A stretch of 64,000 bases of DNA from Micromonospora tulbaghiae (GTDB lineage Bacteria > Actinomycetota > Actinomycetes > Mycobacteriales > Micromonosporaceae). A program made the translations under genes and the position numbers. The notes beneath the pieces are model-generated. The model ran no database searches. It was not told the DNA's origin and saw only the letters and a program-made list of their open reading frames with translations. Every line of letters begins with the position of its first letter. The stretch's first letter is position 1. Location: contig NZ_FMCQ01000002.1 in the NCBI RefSeq assembly GCF_900091605.1, forward strand, positions 496,001 through 560,000, written 5' to 3'. Below are positions 25,838 to 34,265 of this stretch, piece after piece.

Positions 25838-26380
25838 GTGGAACACCGGGATCTTGTTCGGGTCAGCAAGCGGCTGTCGCTGGCGTTGCGGCACCGGCCC
25901 GACGCGTTCGGCCTGCGACTCGACCGGGCCGGCTGGGTGCCGGTCACGGACGTGCTCGCCGGGCTGGGGATCACCCGCGCCCAACTGGACGCCGTGGTCG
26001 CGGGCAACGACAAGCAGCGCTTCGCGGTCGAGGCCGGCCCGGACGGGGCCGACCGGATCCGCGCCAACCAGGGGCACTCGGTGCCGGTCGACCTCGGCCT
26101 GACCCCGGCCGCGCCGCCGCCCCGGCTGTTCCACGGCACCGGCGAGGCCGTGCTGGACGCGATCCGGGCGCAGGGGCTGCGCCGGGGCGGCCGGCACCAC
26201 GTACACCTGTCGCCTGATGTGGCGACGGCCCGGCGCGTCGGCGCGCGCCGGGGCGGCGCGGTGGTGGTGCTGACCGTGGACGCGGCGGCGATGGCCGCCG
26301 CTCGTTACCTGTTCTACCGCTCGGCGAACGGGGTGTGGCTCACCGACACCGTCCCGCCGGCCTACCTCGGCACCACCTGA
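25838..26380 (+). CDS. kptA: RNA 2'-phosphotransferase, Tpt1/KptA family
   Basis: 180 aa, the family length. Motifs in order: SKRLSLALRH (10-19), RANQGHS (75-81), LFHGT (97-101), HVHLS (121-125), and YLFYRSANGVWLTD near the C-terminus. These are the NAD+-binding and catalytic residues of Tpt1, which moves an internal 2'-phosphate from RNA to NAD+. Bacteria lack the yeast tRNA ligase pathway that makes such phosphates, so the biological role is open; ADP-ribosyl capping of nucleic acid ends has been reported for the family. GTG start chosen over an upstream frame; leaderless promoter. Confidence 0.9.
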   Translation: MEHRDLVRVSKRLSLALRHRPDAFGLRLDRAGWVPVTDVLAGLGITRAQLDAVVAGNDKQRFAVEAGPDGADRIRANQGHSVPVDLGLTPAAPPPRLFHGTGEAVLDAIRAQGLRRGGRHHVHLSPDVATARRVGARRGGAVVVLTVDAAAMAAARYLFYRSANGVWLTDTVPPAYLGTT

Positions 26381-26387
26381 GCGGGCG

Positions 26388-27671
26388 TCAGCAGGCGGTC
26401 ACCGGGTGGGCCACCACGGCGTCGAAGAGGTACGCGAGGTCGTTCGGCGCGGCCCGGTCGGGCTGCCGTGCGCCGGTGCAGTCGGTGGCGCGGGCGCGCA
26501 GGACGTGCCGGCCGGCGGTCGGCGGGCGCCAGCGGGCGGTCCAGCGCTGCCAGGCGCCGCCCCGGTCGGCCTCGACCAGGTCGGCCGGGCGCCACCCGTC
26601 GCCGGTGTCCACCTCGACGTGCTCGATCGGGCCGTTGCCGGACCAGGAACGGCCGGTCAGCAGCACCTCGTCGCCGGCCGGCACCCGGGCGTCCCAGGGC
26701 AGCTCGAACGCGCTGCGTACCGGCTGGGTGGTGAGCACCGTGCCGTCGGCCGGGTGGCCGGGGCCGAACATCCGGTAGAACTGCGTGTTCCACGGCGAGA
26801 ACAGGGGGGTGGTGGAGACCTCGATCGCGCCCACCCACTTGATCGAGGAGATGCCGACCCAGCCGGGCACCACGACCCGCACCGGGAAACCGTGGTCGGC
26901 GGGCAGCGGCTCGCCGTTCATCTCGTACGCCAGCAGCACGTCGTCGAGCGCCTTGGCGACGGGCATCGGGCGGCGTACCCGGCCGAGGTTGACCCCGCCG
27001 CTGACGTAGTCCGGGTCGAGGCCCTCGGGCATCACGTCGACCGCCTCGTCGCGCAGCCCGGCCAGGCGCAGCACGGTGCCGAGCTTTACGCCCCGCCACC
27101 GGGCCACGCCGACGCTGCCGAGTCCCCACGCCACGCCCGGGGCGGGCTCGTCCTGCTGCTCGGCGAAGTAGCGCCGCCCGTTGCCGGCGCACTCGAGCAG
27201 CGCCGCGTGCTCCTCGGCGGGCAGCCGGCGCAGCTCGTCGAGGTCGAACTCGACCGGGTTGTCCCGGCTGGGCGCACCGCGCAGGCCGTCGCCGAACAGC
27301 CGCAGCCGCCAGGTGGCCGCGTCCAGGTGCGGGGTGAGCGTGTGGTTGCGGATGAAGAAGCGGTCGGTCGGGACCACGTATCCCTGGCCGGCCATCGACG
27401 GCCAGCGCATCTCGGCGTTGGTGTCCAGGGGGCGCAGCAGTTCCGGCGGCAGCGGCTTGGCGATCGGCGCGCCGGGGTCGACGCCGACCGGCGCGGACGC
27501 CACCGCGACCGGCTCGCGCTCCGCGGCGGCGGCGGTCACCGCGGCCATCGCCGCGCCCACCTCCAGCAGCCGGTCGCGGTCGACGCCCGGCCCGTGCGCC
27601 TGCCCGGCGAGCCACTGCCGGCTCCGGTCGGCGTCGTGGACGGCTTCGGCTGAGGACGGGGACTGACTCAC
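26388..27671 (-). CDS. Sulfite-oxidase-family molybdopterin oxidoreductase
   Basis: 427 aa. The molybdenum ligand is Cys161 in LLECAGNGR, the hallmark of sulfite oxidases, preceded by PTDRFFIRNH and followed by GVNLGRVRRPMPV and FPVRVVVPGWVG. A C-terminal dimerisation domain (FELPWDARVP...VDTGDGW) is present. No signal peptide or heme/b5 domain is seen, so it is a cytoplasmic Moco-only enzyme needing an external acceptor. GTG start has GGAGGT 5 nt upstream. The gene lies downstream of the ssu/SBP56 operon and has its own candidate operator (27703-27719). Expected to oxidise sulfite; substrate is inferred from family and context. Confidence 0.88.
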   Translation of the reverse strand: MSQSPSSAEAVHDADRSRQWLAGQAHGPGVDRDRLLEVGAAMAAVTAAAAEREPVAVASAPVGVDPGAPIAKPLPPELLRPLDTNAEMRWPSMAGQGYVVPTDRFFIRNHTLTPHLDAATWRLRLFGDGLRGAPSRDNPVEFDLDELRRLPAEEHAALLECAGNGRRYFAEQQDEPAPGVAWGLGSVGVARWRGVKLGTVLRLAGLRDEAVDVMPEGLDPDYVSGGVNLGRVRRPMPVAKALDDVLLAYEMNGEPLPADHGFPVRVVVPGWVGISSIKWVGAIEVSTTPLFSPWNTQFYRMFGPGHPADGTVLTTQPVRSAFELPWDARVPAGDEVLLTGRSWSGNGPIEHVEVDTGDGWRPADLVEADRGGAWQRWTARWRPPTAGRHVLRARATDCTGARQPDRAAPNDLAYLFDAVVAHPVTAC

Positions 27672-27702
27672 GGCTGACCTCCGGGTGGGCGACGCTGCCT
27701 TT

Positions 27703-27719
27703 CCTATTCAATCAGTAGG
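27703..27719. promoter_or_regulatory. 17-nt palindrome, candidate sulfur operator (copy A)
   Basis: CCTATTCAATCAGTAGG on the plus strand, i.e. CCTAC-N7-ATAGG on the minus strand, 32 bp before the sulfite-oxidase start. The same pattern and length (CCTACCAACCCGATAGG) is at 32365-32381 between ssuA and ssuD. The two are the only intergenic copies I noticed. Confidence 0.55.
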
Positions 27720-27754
27720 ACTTCTCATCGATCCACCCCAGGTGGGGCGACGGC

Positions 27755-28393
27755 TCACGCCGCGCCGATCAGCGTCACCACCCCGGCCGCGACGAGCACG
27801 CCGGCCCAGAGCCGGTCGACGTTGAACCAGGCGCGGCGCAGCACACCGACGCCGAGCACCTCGTACACCAGCAGGGCCACGACCAGCGCGACGGCGAGCA
27901 TGGCGACGGTGTGCACGGCCGCGGCGAGCAGGCCGGTCAGCGCGCCGGCCGGCGCGGCGGCGAGGTGCCCGGAGTGCGGACCGGCGGCGGCCGCGGGTTC
28001 GGCGAGCAGCACCGGCAGCAGCATCAGGCCCGCGCCGTGCGCCGCCGACATCAGGAACGACCAGGCGGTGAGCTGCGCCGCCGACAGCCGCATCCCGGCC
28101 CACCGGAAGTGCCGGTCGGACAGCAGCCGCCACAGCCCGAACCCGACCAGCAGCACCCCGCCGGTCACCGCGACCACCGTGCTCGCCGTCACCGACCGGG
28201 TCGCGCTGACCAGGGCGGCGACCACCGCCACCGACGCCAGGTGACCGGCCGCGATCGGTGGCAGGGCCGCCATCAGTGCCGCCCGGCGGCGCTCCTGGAG
28301 GCCCCGGGCCACCGCGAACAGCCACCCCATCGCCGGGTTCAGGCCGTGGAACGCGCCGAGGCCGGCCAGCGCAGCCCAGGTCGCGCCGGTCAC
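27755..28393 (-). CDS. Polytopic membrane protein of the organosulfur operon
   Basis: 212 aa, about six membrane segments. Features: GLGAFHGLNPAMGWLFAVA at the N-terminus and FLMSAAHGAGLMLLPVL, two 'H-G' motif membrane helices (residues about 15-16 and 120-121) reminiscent of NicO/UreH- or TauE-like transporters. I do not recognise a named family. GTG start overlaps the SBP56 stop (GTGA), so it is the last co-translated gene of the ssuACB-SBP56 operon. Could export sulfite or another sulfur product, or import a metal; this is inference from context. Confidence 0.65.
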   Translation of the reverse strand: MTGATWAALAGLGAFHGLNPAMGWLFAVARGLQERRRAALMAALPPIAAGHLASVAVVAALVSATRSVTASTVVAVTGGVLLVGFGLWRLLSDRHFRWAGMRLSAAQLTAWSFLMSAAHGAGLMLLPVLLAEPAAAAGPHSGHLAAAPAGALTGLLAAAVHTVAMLAVALVVALLVYEVLGVGVLRRAWFNVDRLWAGVLVAAGVVTLIGAA

Positions 28394-29796
28394 GGGAAGC
28401 AGTACGAGTCGGACGAGGCGTCGCCGCCCTGCAACCGGGTCTGGTGCACGCGCAGGCCGCGGAACTCCTCCCCGCGCGGGAAGAACCGCGGGTCCGGCAC
28501 CAGGCCCCCGTGCTCCGGGTCGACGTCGAGCTTCGCCACCCAGGCGCCCACCCCGTCGGGGTAGAACTGGTCGTCCCAGGTGCCGTAGAGGGAGTTGCTG
28601 ACGTAGACGCGGCGGCCGTCGCGGCTGATCTCCACCATCTGCGGCCCGCCGGCCAGCGGCTCGTCCGGGAACGCCGGGTGCGGGGTGCGGTTGACGATGC
28701 CGCCGAGGCGCACCGAGCCGACGCGTACCGGGTGGAACGGGTCGCTGACGTCGTAGCGGATCAGCTCACCGGTGCCCCAGCAGGAGACGTGCAGGAACCG
28801 GTCGTCCACGGACAGGTCGATGTCGGTGACCAGCGGCGGCACCGCCCCGAACGGCTTGAGCAGGTCCGGCAGGTCGGCCGGGTCGGCCGGCTCCGCCGGG
28901 ATGTCGATCACCCTGGTCACCGCCCAGGCGTCGCCGTCGCGGTGCCACAGCCAGATCGAGGCGGACAGGTCCTCGACGCTGATCACCACGCCGACGAAGC
29001 CGTACGACTTGGTCGGGTCGTGCGCGGGGCGCAGCTCCAGCGGCATCTGGTACTGGTCGCCGAGGTCGACGCGCTGCACGTGCCGGCGCTTCGCCAGGTC
29101 CCAGAAGTGGATCGCGTGCCCGTACCTGCGACCCAGCAGCAGTTCCCCGACGATGCCGTCCTCGATCATCGACGGCGTGCCCCACTCGCTGGTGACCAGC
29201 ACGTCCTGCGTGTAGTGCCACCAGAAGTCGTACGCCAGGAACTGCGGCCCCCGGTCGGCCTCCCACGCGCCGCGTACCTCGAACGTGGTGTGGTCCAGCA
29301 CGGCGATGCCGCCGGGCCCTTCCTGCCCGTCCGCGCCGCCGAGCGCGGAGACGTAGATGCCGTCCGGGCCGCAGTGCACCGTGTGCGGGCGGGAGTACCC
29401 GGCGCGCTCGCCCAGCTCCTCCGCCTCGATCACCTTGACCAGGCTCGGCCGGCGTGGGTCGGGTTTGGTGTCGAGCACGTGGATCCGGGACGAGCGCAGG
29501 CCCGGCACGATCAGGTAGCGGCGTTCCACGTGCGGGTGCGGCGCGGTCGGGCAGAGCGCGCTGCTGCACGCGTTCCAGCCGAAGTGGTGCAGCTCGTCGC
29601 CGGTGTTCGGCAGCTCGGTCCAGCCCACCACCCGGCCGTACGAGCCGGAGTCCGGGTCGGTGTCGAGCACCGCGATGGCGTCGGGGCGCTGCCCGGCGCG
29701 GTCGAACGCGGCGACGTACGCGAGCTTCTCGGGCGGCGCGGTGGCGGCGAGCGCGGGGGAGGGGTAGAAGGTCGGGTCGGGCGTCCAGCGGGTCAT
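28390..29796 (-). CDS. Selenium-binding protein SBP56 family / methanethiol oxidase
   Basis: 468 aa, the family length. Signatures: KLAYVAAFD at the N-terminus, HHFGWNACSSALC with Cys77, HTVHCGPDGIYVSALG, and GPQFLAYDFWWHYTQDVLVTSEWG, all near-invariant in SELENBP1/SBP56 beta-propellers. Characterised members are copper-dependent methanethiol oxidases giving formaldehyde, H2S and H2O2. GGAGAA lies 4-5 nt before the ATG; 16 nt separate it from ssuB. Its place in a sulfonate-transport operon points to organosulfur use. Confidence 0.93.
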   Translation of the reverse strand: MTRWTPDPTFYPSPALAATAPPEKLAYVAAFDRAGQRPDAIAVLDTDPDSGSYGRVVGWTELPNTGDELHHFGWNACSSALCPTAPHPHVERRYLIVPGLRSSRIHVLDTKPDPRRPSLVKVIEAEELGERAGYSRPHTVHCGPDGIYVSALGGADGQEGPGGIAVLDHTTFEVRGAWEADRGPQFLAYDFWWHYTQDVLVTSEWGTPSMIEDGIVGELLLGRRYGHAIHFWDLAKRRHVQRVDLGDQYQMPLELRPAHDPTKSYGFVGVVISVEDLSASIWLWHRDGDAWAVTRVIDIPAEPADPADLPDLLKPFGAVPPLVTDIDLSVDDRFLHVSCWGTGELIRYDVSDPFHPVRVGSVRLGGIVNRTPHPAFPDEPLAGGPQMVEISRDGRRVYVSNSLYGTWDDQFYPDGVGAWVAKLDVDPEHGGLVPDPRFFPRGEEFRGLRVHQTRLQGGDASSDSYCFP

Positions 29797-29812
29797 CGGT
29801 TCTCCATCGCGG

Positions 29813-30538
29813 TCAGCCGGCGGGTACGCCGAGACGGTCGAGCAGGTGGCGGCGCAGTGCGCCGAGGGCCGGGTCGTCGGGGCTCGGGGACGGGCCGAGG
29901 CGTACCGGCACCTCCTCAGCGATCACGCCGTCGTCGAGGAGCAGGACGCGGTCGGCCAGCAGCAGCGCCTCCTCCACGTCATGGGTGACGAGCAGCGCGG
30001 CGAAGCCGTGCTGGGCGCGCAGCCGCCGCAGCAGCCCCTGCATGCGCAGCCGGGTCAGCGCGTCGAGCGCGCCGAACGGCTCGTCCAGCAGCAGCAGGTC
30101 CGGTTCGCGGACCAGTGCGCGGGCCACCGCGACCCGCTGCGCCTGCCCGCCGGACAGCTCCGCCGGCCAGGCCCGGCCCCGGTCGGCGAGCCCCACCTCG
30201 GCCAGCGCGCGGCCGACCCGCTCGCCCACGTCCGGCCCGGTCAGGCCGAGCGCCACGTTGCCTGCTACCCGCTTCCACGGCAGCAGCCGGTGCTCCTGGA
30301 ACACCACGGCGGCCGTGCCGTGCACCGCGTGCTCGCCGCCCGCGTCGCCGTCGAGCCCGGCGAGCACGCGCAGCAGCGTGCTCTTGCCGGAGCCGCTGCC
30401 GCCCAGCAGTGCCACCGTCTCCCCGGCGGCGATGGTCAGGTCCACCCCGGCCAGCACCACGGCCGGGCCGAAGGACCGGGTCACCGCGCGTGCGGTGAGC
30501 ACCGGCCCGGTCAGGTCGCGCGCAGTCCGCGTCGCCAC
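29813..30538 (-). CDS. ssuB: Aliphatic sulfonate ABC transporter ATP-binding protein
   Basis: 241 aa. Walker A LLGGSGSGKST (about 46-56), FQEHRLLPWKRVAGNVALGL (the LLPW Q-loop typical of SsuB/TauB), signature LSGGQAQR, Walker B LLLLDEPFGALD, H-switch VTHDVEEAL. GTG at 30538 has AGGAGG 7-8 nt upstream and overlaps ssuC by 28 bp. Powers sulfonate uptake with SsuA and SsuC. Confidence 0.9.
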   Translation of the reverse strand: MATRTARDLTGPVLTARAVTRSFGPAVVLAGVDLTIAAGETVALLGGSGSGKSTLLRVLAGLDGDAGGEHAVHGTAAVVFQEHRLLPWKRVAGNVALGLTGPDVGERVGRALAEVGLADRGRAWPAELSGGQAQRVAVARALVREPDLLLLDEPFGALDALTRLRMQGLLRRLRAQHGFAALLVTHDVEEALLLADRVLLLDDGVIAEEVPVRLGPSPSPDDPALGALRRHLLDRLGVPAG

Positions 30539-31347
30539 GCCAGCGTCCTCCTCTCCGCGTACCGGATGAGCAGGTCGGAGGCGAGGCCCAGCAGCGCGTA
30601 GATGAGCAGGCCGAGCACCACCACGTCGGTCTGGCTGAACTCGCGCGCCTCCATCATCAGGAACCCGACGCCGGTCTGCGCGTTCACCTGCTCGCCGACG
30701 ACCAGGCTGAGCCAGGCCGCGCCGATGGCCAGCCGCAGCCCGAGGAACAGCGCCGGCAGCGCGCCGGGCAGCACCACGTGGCGCAGCCGGGCCGCCGCGC
30801 CGAGGCCGCAGGTACGCGCCGCCTCCACCAGCCGCTCGTCGATGTCGCGGATGCCGGCGTACGTGTTGAAGTAGATCGGGAAGAACGCGCCGAGCGCGAC
30901 GAGGGTGACCTTCAGCGACTCCCCGATGCCGACCCAGATGATCAGCAACGGGACCAGGCCCAGGTGCGGCAGCATCCGGGCCATCTGCACCGGCGGGTCG
31001 ACCAGGTCGTCGCCGAGGCGCAGCAGCCCCGCCGCCGCGCCGAGCACCAGCGCCAGGCCGCCGCCGATGAGCAGGCCGAGCGCGGCGCGGGTGAGCGAGT
31101 CGAGCAGGTGCACACCGAGTGTGCCGTCGCGGGCCAGCCGCCACCCGGTCGCCAGCACCGCGCTGGGCGCGGGCAGCTTCTCCGGGGCGAGCAGCCCGGT
31201 CCGCGCGGCGGCCTCCCAGGCGAGCACCAGCACGACCGGGCTCACCGCGCGCCGCCACCGCCGCGGGACGCGGGCCCGCGACCGCCGCGGCGTCGCCCGA
31301 TCGGGTACGACAGGAGCGGTCGCCTCGGCCAGCGCCGGACCACTCAC
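30511..31347 (-). CDS. ssuC: Aliphatic sulfonate ABC transporter permease
   Basis: 278 aa, five to six membrane segments after an Arg-rich N-terminus of about 35 residues. PHLGLVPLLIIWVGIGESLK and the EAA-like loop VEAARTCGLGAAARLRHVVLP are SsuC/TauC signatures; GEQVNAQTGVGFLMM follows. GTG start overlaps the ssuA stop (GTGA) and its 3' end overlaps ssuB. Confidence 0.92.
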   Translation of the reverse strand: MSGPALAEATAPVVPDRATPRRSRARVPRRWRRAVSPVVLVLAWEAAARTGLLAPEKLPAPSAVLATGWRLARDGTLGVHLLDSLTRAALGLLIGGGLALVLGAAAGLLRLGDDLVDPPVQMARMLPHLGLVPLLIIWVGIGESLKVTLVALGAFFPIYFNTYAGIRDIDERLVEAARTCGLGAAARLRHVVLPGALPALFLGLRLAIGAAWLSLVVGEQVNAQTGVGFLMMEAREFSQTDVVVLGLLIYALLGLASDLLIRYAERRTLAWRRGLRAT

Positions 31348-32315
31348 TGGAACGCCTCGTTGAACCGGCCGTCCACCCGCCCGGCGATGTCGACCGGTCC
31401 GGGCACGAGCTTCAGCTCCACGAAGCTGTCCGCGATGGCCTGCAACTCCGCGCCGATCTCCGGGGTGACCGGGGCGAGCGGCTTGGCGCTGCGGGCCAGC
31501 GCCCGGGTGGTCACGTCGAGCGGGATCTTCAGCTCGGGTGCGAGGACGGCGGCCCGCTCGGTCGGGTGGGCGATGCCCCAGTCGGTGGTCTGCCGGTACG
31601 TGTTCAGGAATGCCCGCACGTCATCGGTGCGGTTCTTCACCGCGTCCGGCGCGGCCAGCACGTACTCGCGGTTGCCGGCCAGGCCGGTGGCGTCGGCGAG
31701 CACCCGGACGCCCGGCTGCTCGGCCAGCGCGAAGTAGGGGTCCCAGATGATCCACGCGTCGACCTGCCCGTTGTCGAACGCGGGCCGCCCCTCGGCGGGC
31801 TTGAGATACTTCACGTTGATGTCGGCGAGCGTCATCCGGTTGGCCTCCAGCAGCTTGACCAGCAGCCAGTGCACGTTGGAGCCCTTGTTCAGCGCGACCG
31901 TCTTCCCGCGCAGGTCGGCGAATCCACGATACGGGCTGTCCGTCTTGACCAGAACCGCCTCGCCCTGCGGGATCGGCTGTGAGGTGCCGACCACGGAGAA
32001 CGGGATCTTCCCGGCCGCGGCGAACACCGGCGGCGCCTCGCCGACCTGGCCGATGTCGATCGAGCCGGCCTTGAGCGCCTCGGTCAGGGCCGGGCCGCTC
32101 TCGAACAGCGACCAGGTGACGTTCTTCGCGTCGCCGCGCGCCTTGACCAGGCTGAGCCCGCCGAAGCGCTGGTAGCCGATGCGCAGCGGACCGTCGCCGC
32201 CGCCGCTGGCGTCGGCCGCCTCGCCGCCGCAGGCCGTCAACGCCGTCGCGGCGAGCAGCGCGAGGGTGGTGAGCAGCGCGGCCACTGGCCGGCGGCGCGA
32301 TCTGGGGGTACGCAT
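31344..32315 (-). CDS. ssuA: Aliphatic sulfonate-binding lipoprotein
   Basis: 323 aa. Arg-rich n-region, hydrophobic core and lipobox LTAC near residue 29. SsuA-type motifs: LRIGYQRFGGLSLVKARGD, IDIGQVGEAPPVFAAAG, QGEAVLVKTDSPYRGFADLRGK, NKGSNVHWLLVKLLE, AWIIWDPYFALAE. GAGGAG lies 5 nt before the ATG at 32315; an earlier in-frame start lacks a site. First gene of the ssuACB-SBP56-membrane-protein operon. Confidence 0.92.
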   Translation of the reverse strand: MRTPRSRRRPVAALLTTLALLAATALTACGGEAADASGGGDGPLRIGYQRFGGLSLVKARGDAKNVTWSLFESGPALTEALKAGSIDIGQVGEAPPVFAAAGKIPFSVVGTSQPIPQGEAVLVKTDSPYRGFADLRGKTVALNKGSNVHWLLVKLLEANRMTLADINVKYLKPAEGRPAFDNGQVDAWIIWDPYFALAEQPGVRVLADATGLAGNREYVLAAPDAVKNRTDDVRAFLNTYRQTTDWGIAHPTERAAVLAPELKIPLDVTTRALARSAKPLAPVTPEIGAELQAIADSFVELKLVPGPVDIAGRVDGRFNEAFQ

Positions 32316-32364
32316 GACGACTCCTCGGGGAGGGGAAGGGCCCGGCATCGACGGGCGACAGCAA

Positions 32365-32381
32365 CCTACCAACCCGATAGG
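32365..32381. promoter_or_regulatory. 17-nt palindrome, candidate sulfur operator (copy B)
   Basis: CCTACCAACCCGATAGG in the divergent region, 50 bp before ssuA and 78 bp before ssuD. Same CCTAC-N7-ATAGG plan as 27703-27719, and nested in a longer AACCTA/TAGGTT repeat (32363-32383). A single regulator could control both directions. Confidence 0.55.
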
Positions 32382-32458
32382 TTTTATGGGTAGGGTGTCG
32401 GCGTGGTCGTCCCACCACTCAGGAGGCGGCCCGTCCGACAGCGCACCGGAGGTACACC

Positions 32459-33625
32459 ATGTCGCTCACCTTCCACTGGTTCCTGCCGACCTACGGCGAC
32501 AGCCGGGACATCGTGGGCGGCGGTCACGGCGTACCGGTCGGCACGGCGGGTGGCGCGCGGCCGGCCAGTGTGGCGTACCTGGGGCAGATCGCCCGCACCG
32601 CCGAACAGCTCGGCTTCGCCGGCGCGCTCACCCCCACCGGCGCCTGGTGCGAGGACGCCTGGCTGACCACCGCCATGCTCACCGAGGTGACCGAGCGGCT
32701 GAAGTTCCTCGTCGCGTTCCGGCCCGGCCTGCTCTCACCCACCCTCGCCGCGCAGATGGCGTCCACGTTCCAGCGCCTGTCCGGCGGGCGGCTGCTGCTC
32801 AACGTGGTCACCGGCGGCGAGTCCGCCGAGCAGCGCGCGTACGGCGACTTCCTGGACAAGGACGGCCGCTACGCGCGTACCGACGAGTTCCTGCACGTGG
32901 TGCGAGCGCTGTGGCGTGGTGAGACGGTCGACCACGACGGCGCCCACGTGCGGGTCGAAGGCGCCCGGCTCGGCCGGGTGCCCGACCCGGTGCCGCCGGT
33001 CTACTTCGGCGGGTCGTCCGGCGCGGCCGGGCCGGTGGCGGTGCGGCACAGCGACGTGTACCTGACCTGGGGCGAGCCGCCCGCGCAGGTGGCCGGCAAG
33101 CTGGACTGGATCCGTGGGCTCGCCGCCGAGGCCGGTCGGGAGCTGCGGTACGGCATCCGGCTGCACGTGATCAGCCGCGACACCGCCGAGGAGGCGTGGG
33201 CCCAGGCGCGCAAGCTGCTCGACGGCATCCCCGAGGCCGACGTGCGTGCGGTGCAGGAGGGTCTGCGGCGCAGCGAGTCGGAGGGGCAGCGGAGGATGCT
33301 CGACCTGCACGGCGGCTCCCGCGACGGACTGGAGGTCTCGCCGAACCTGTGGGCCGGATTCGGGCTGGTACGCGGCGGCGCGGGCACCGCACTGGTCGGC
33401 AGCCACACCGAGGTCGCCGACCGGATCGCCGAGTACCACGCGCTCGGCCTGGACGAGTTTATCCTCTCCGGTCACCCGCACCTGGAGGAGGCGTACTGGT
33501 TCGGCGAGGGCGTACTGCCGATCCTGCGCCGCCGCGGACTGTGGCGGCACCCGGCCGGTGAGCCGGAGATCGAGGTGCCGGCCGCCGTGCCGTTCTCACC
33601 CCAGCCGGTCCCGGCGGGCGGCTGA
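32459..33625 (+). CDS. ssuD: FMNH2-dependent alkanesulfonate monooxygenase
   Basis: 388 aa. Aligns well by eye with E. coli SsuD: FHWFLPTYGD at the start, PTGAWCEDAWL (the SsuD Cys54 region), RLKFLVAFRPGLLSPT, FLVTGG-type NVVTGGESAEQ, YFGGSSGAAGP, YLTWGEPPAQV, SPNLWAGFGLVRGGAGTALVG and LSGHPHLEEAY. Releases sulfite and an aldehyde from C1-C14 sulfonates using FMNH2. The partner reductase SsuE is not in this window. GGAGGT lies 6 nt before the ATG. Divergent from ssuACB. Confidence 0.94.
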   Translation: MSLTFHWFLPTYGDSRDIVGGGHGVPVGTAGGARPASVAYLGQIARTAEQLGFAGALTPTGAWCEDAWLTTAMLTEVTERLKFLVAFRPGLLSPTLAAQMASTFQRLSGGRLLLNVVTGGESAEQRAYGDFLDKDGRYARTDEFLHVVRALWRGETVDHDGAHVRVEGARLGRVPDPVPPVYFGGSSGAAGPVAVRHSDVYLTWGEPPAQVAGKLDWIRGLAAEAGRELRYGIRLHVISRDTAEEAWAQARKLLDGIPEADVRAVQEGLRRSESEGQRRMLDLHGGSRDGLEVSPNLWAGFGLVRGGAGTALVGSHTEVADRIAEYHALGLDEFILSGHPHLEEAYWFGEGVLPILRRRGLWRHPAGEPEIEVPAAVPFSPQPVPAGG

Positions 33626-33721
33626 CCGCGTCGCGCCCGTTGGCGGGCTGAGCGTGCCGGGCCGTCCCGGCGCTGCCGGATTCGTCGCGGTCGGGGCCGG
33701 GCGTTGGCCGGGTGGCCTCGG

Positions 33722-34228
33722 TCAGAGCGGGCGTTGGCCGGCGAGGAAGTCGGCCAGCACCCGGGTGTGCGTGGAGAAGGCCAGCTCGACCGGATCGGTG
33801 AGCACCAGCCACTCGGTGGCCTCCTCGGTCGGCGCCGACGGCGGCAGGTCACCGACCGGCCGCTCGGGCAGCACGCCGAAGACCATCATGGTGCCGCCCG
33901 CCGGTGCGCCGTGCACCGCGAACAGCCGCGCCTCGCCAGCCTCGGCCCGCAGCCCGGTCTCCTCGCGCAGCTCACGGACGAGCGCCTCGGACCACTCCTC
34001 GCCGTACTCGATGAAGCCGCCCGGCAACGCGAGCTGCCCCCGGGCCGGTTCGATGTCGCGGCGCACCGCCACCACGCCGAGCCCTTGCGGAGTGTGGACC
34101 GGCAGCACCGCCACCGCCACCGGCAGCGGATTGCGCCACACCGTCTCGCCGCAGGAGGAACAGACGCGTGGCCACCCGGCGCCCGCCGGGTAGGCCGCGC
34201 CGCAGAACGAGCAGTGCGAGTACGCGGT
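33722..34228 (-). CDS. Nudix hydrolase with N-terminal zinc ribbon
   Basis: About 168 aa. Zinc ribbon CSFCGAAY...CSSCGETVWRNP (residues about 7-36) as in NudC-like NADH pyrophosphatases, then a complete Nudix box GGFIEYGEEWSEALVRELRE with ETG. Start uncertain: GTG 34228 (VTAYSHCSFC) fits homologues; an upstream GTG at 34276 would overlap the NADAR gene. Probably hydrolyses a nucleoside diphosphate derivative such as NADH or ADP-ribose; substrate inferred. Downstream of a NADAR gene in the same direction. Confidence 0.82.
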   Translation of the reverse strand, partial: TAYSHCSFCGAAYPAGAGWPRVCSSCGETVWRNPLPVAVAVLPVHTPQGLGVVAVRRDIEPARGQLALPGGFIEYGEEWSEALVRELREETGLRAEAGEARLFAVHGAPAGGTMMVFGVLPERPVGDLPPSAPTEEATEWLVLTDPVELAFSTHTRVLADFLAGQRPL

Positions 34229-34265
34229 CACGCCGCAGCACGTTACCCGCACCCCCGGCCCCAGG

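Noticed and set aside
25624..26217. Plus-strand frame before kptA
   Set aside because: Starts in purine-rich repeats and runs in another frame of kptA; no similarity.
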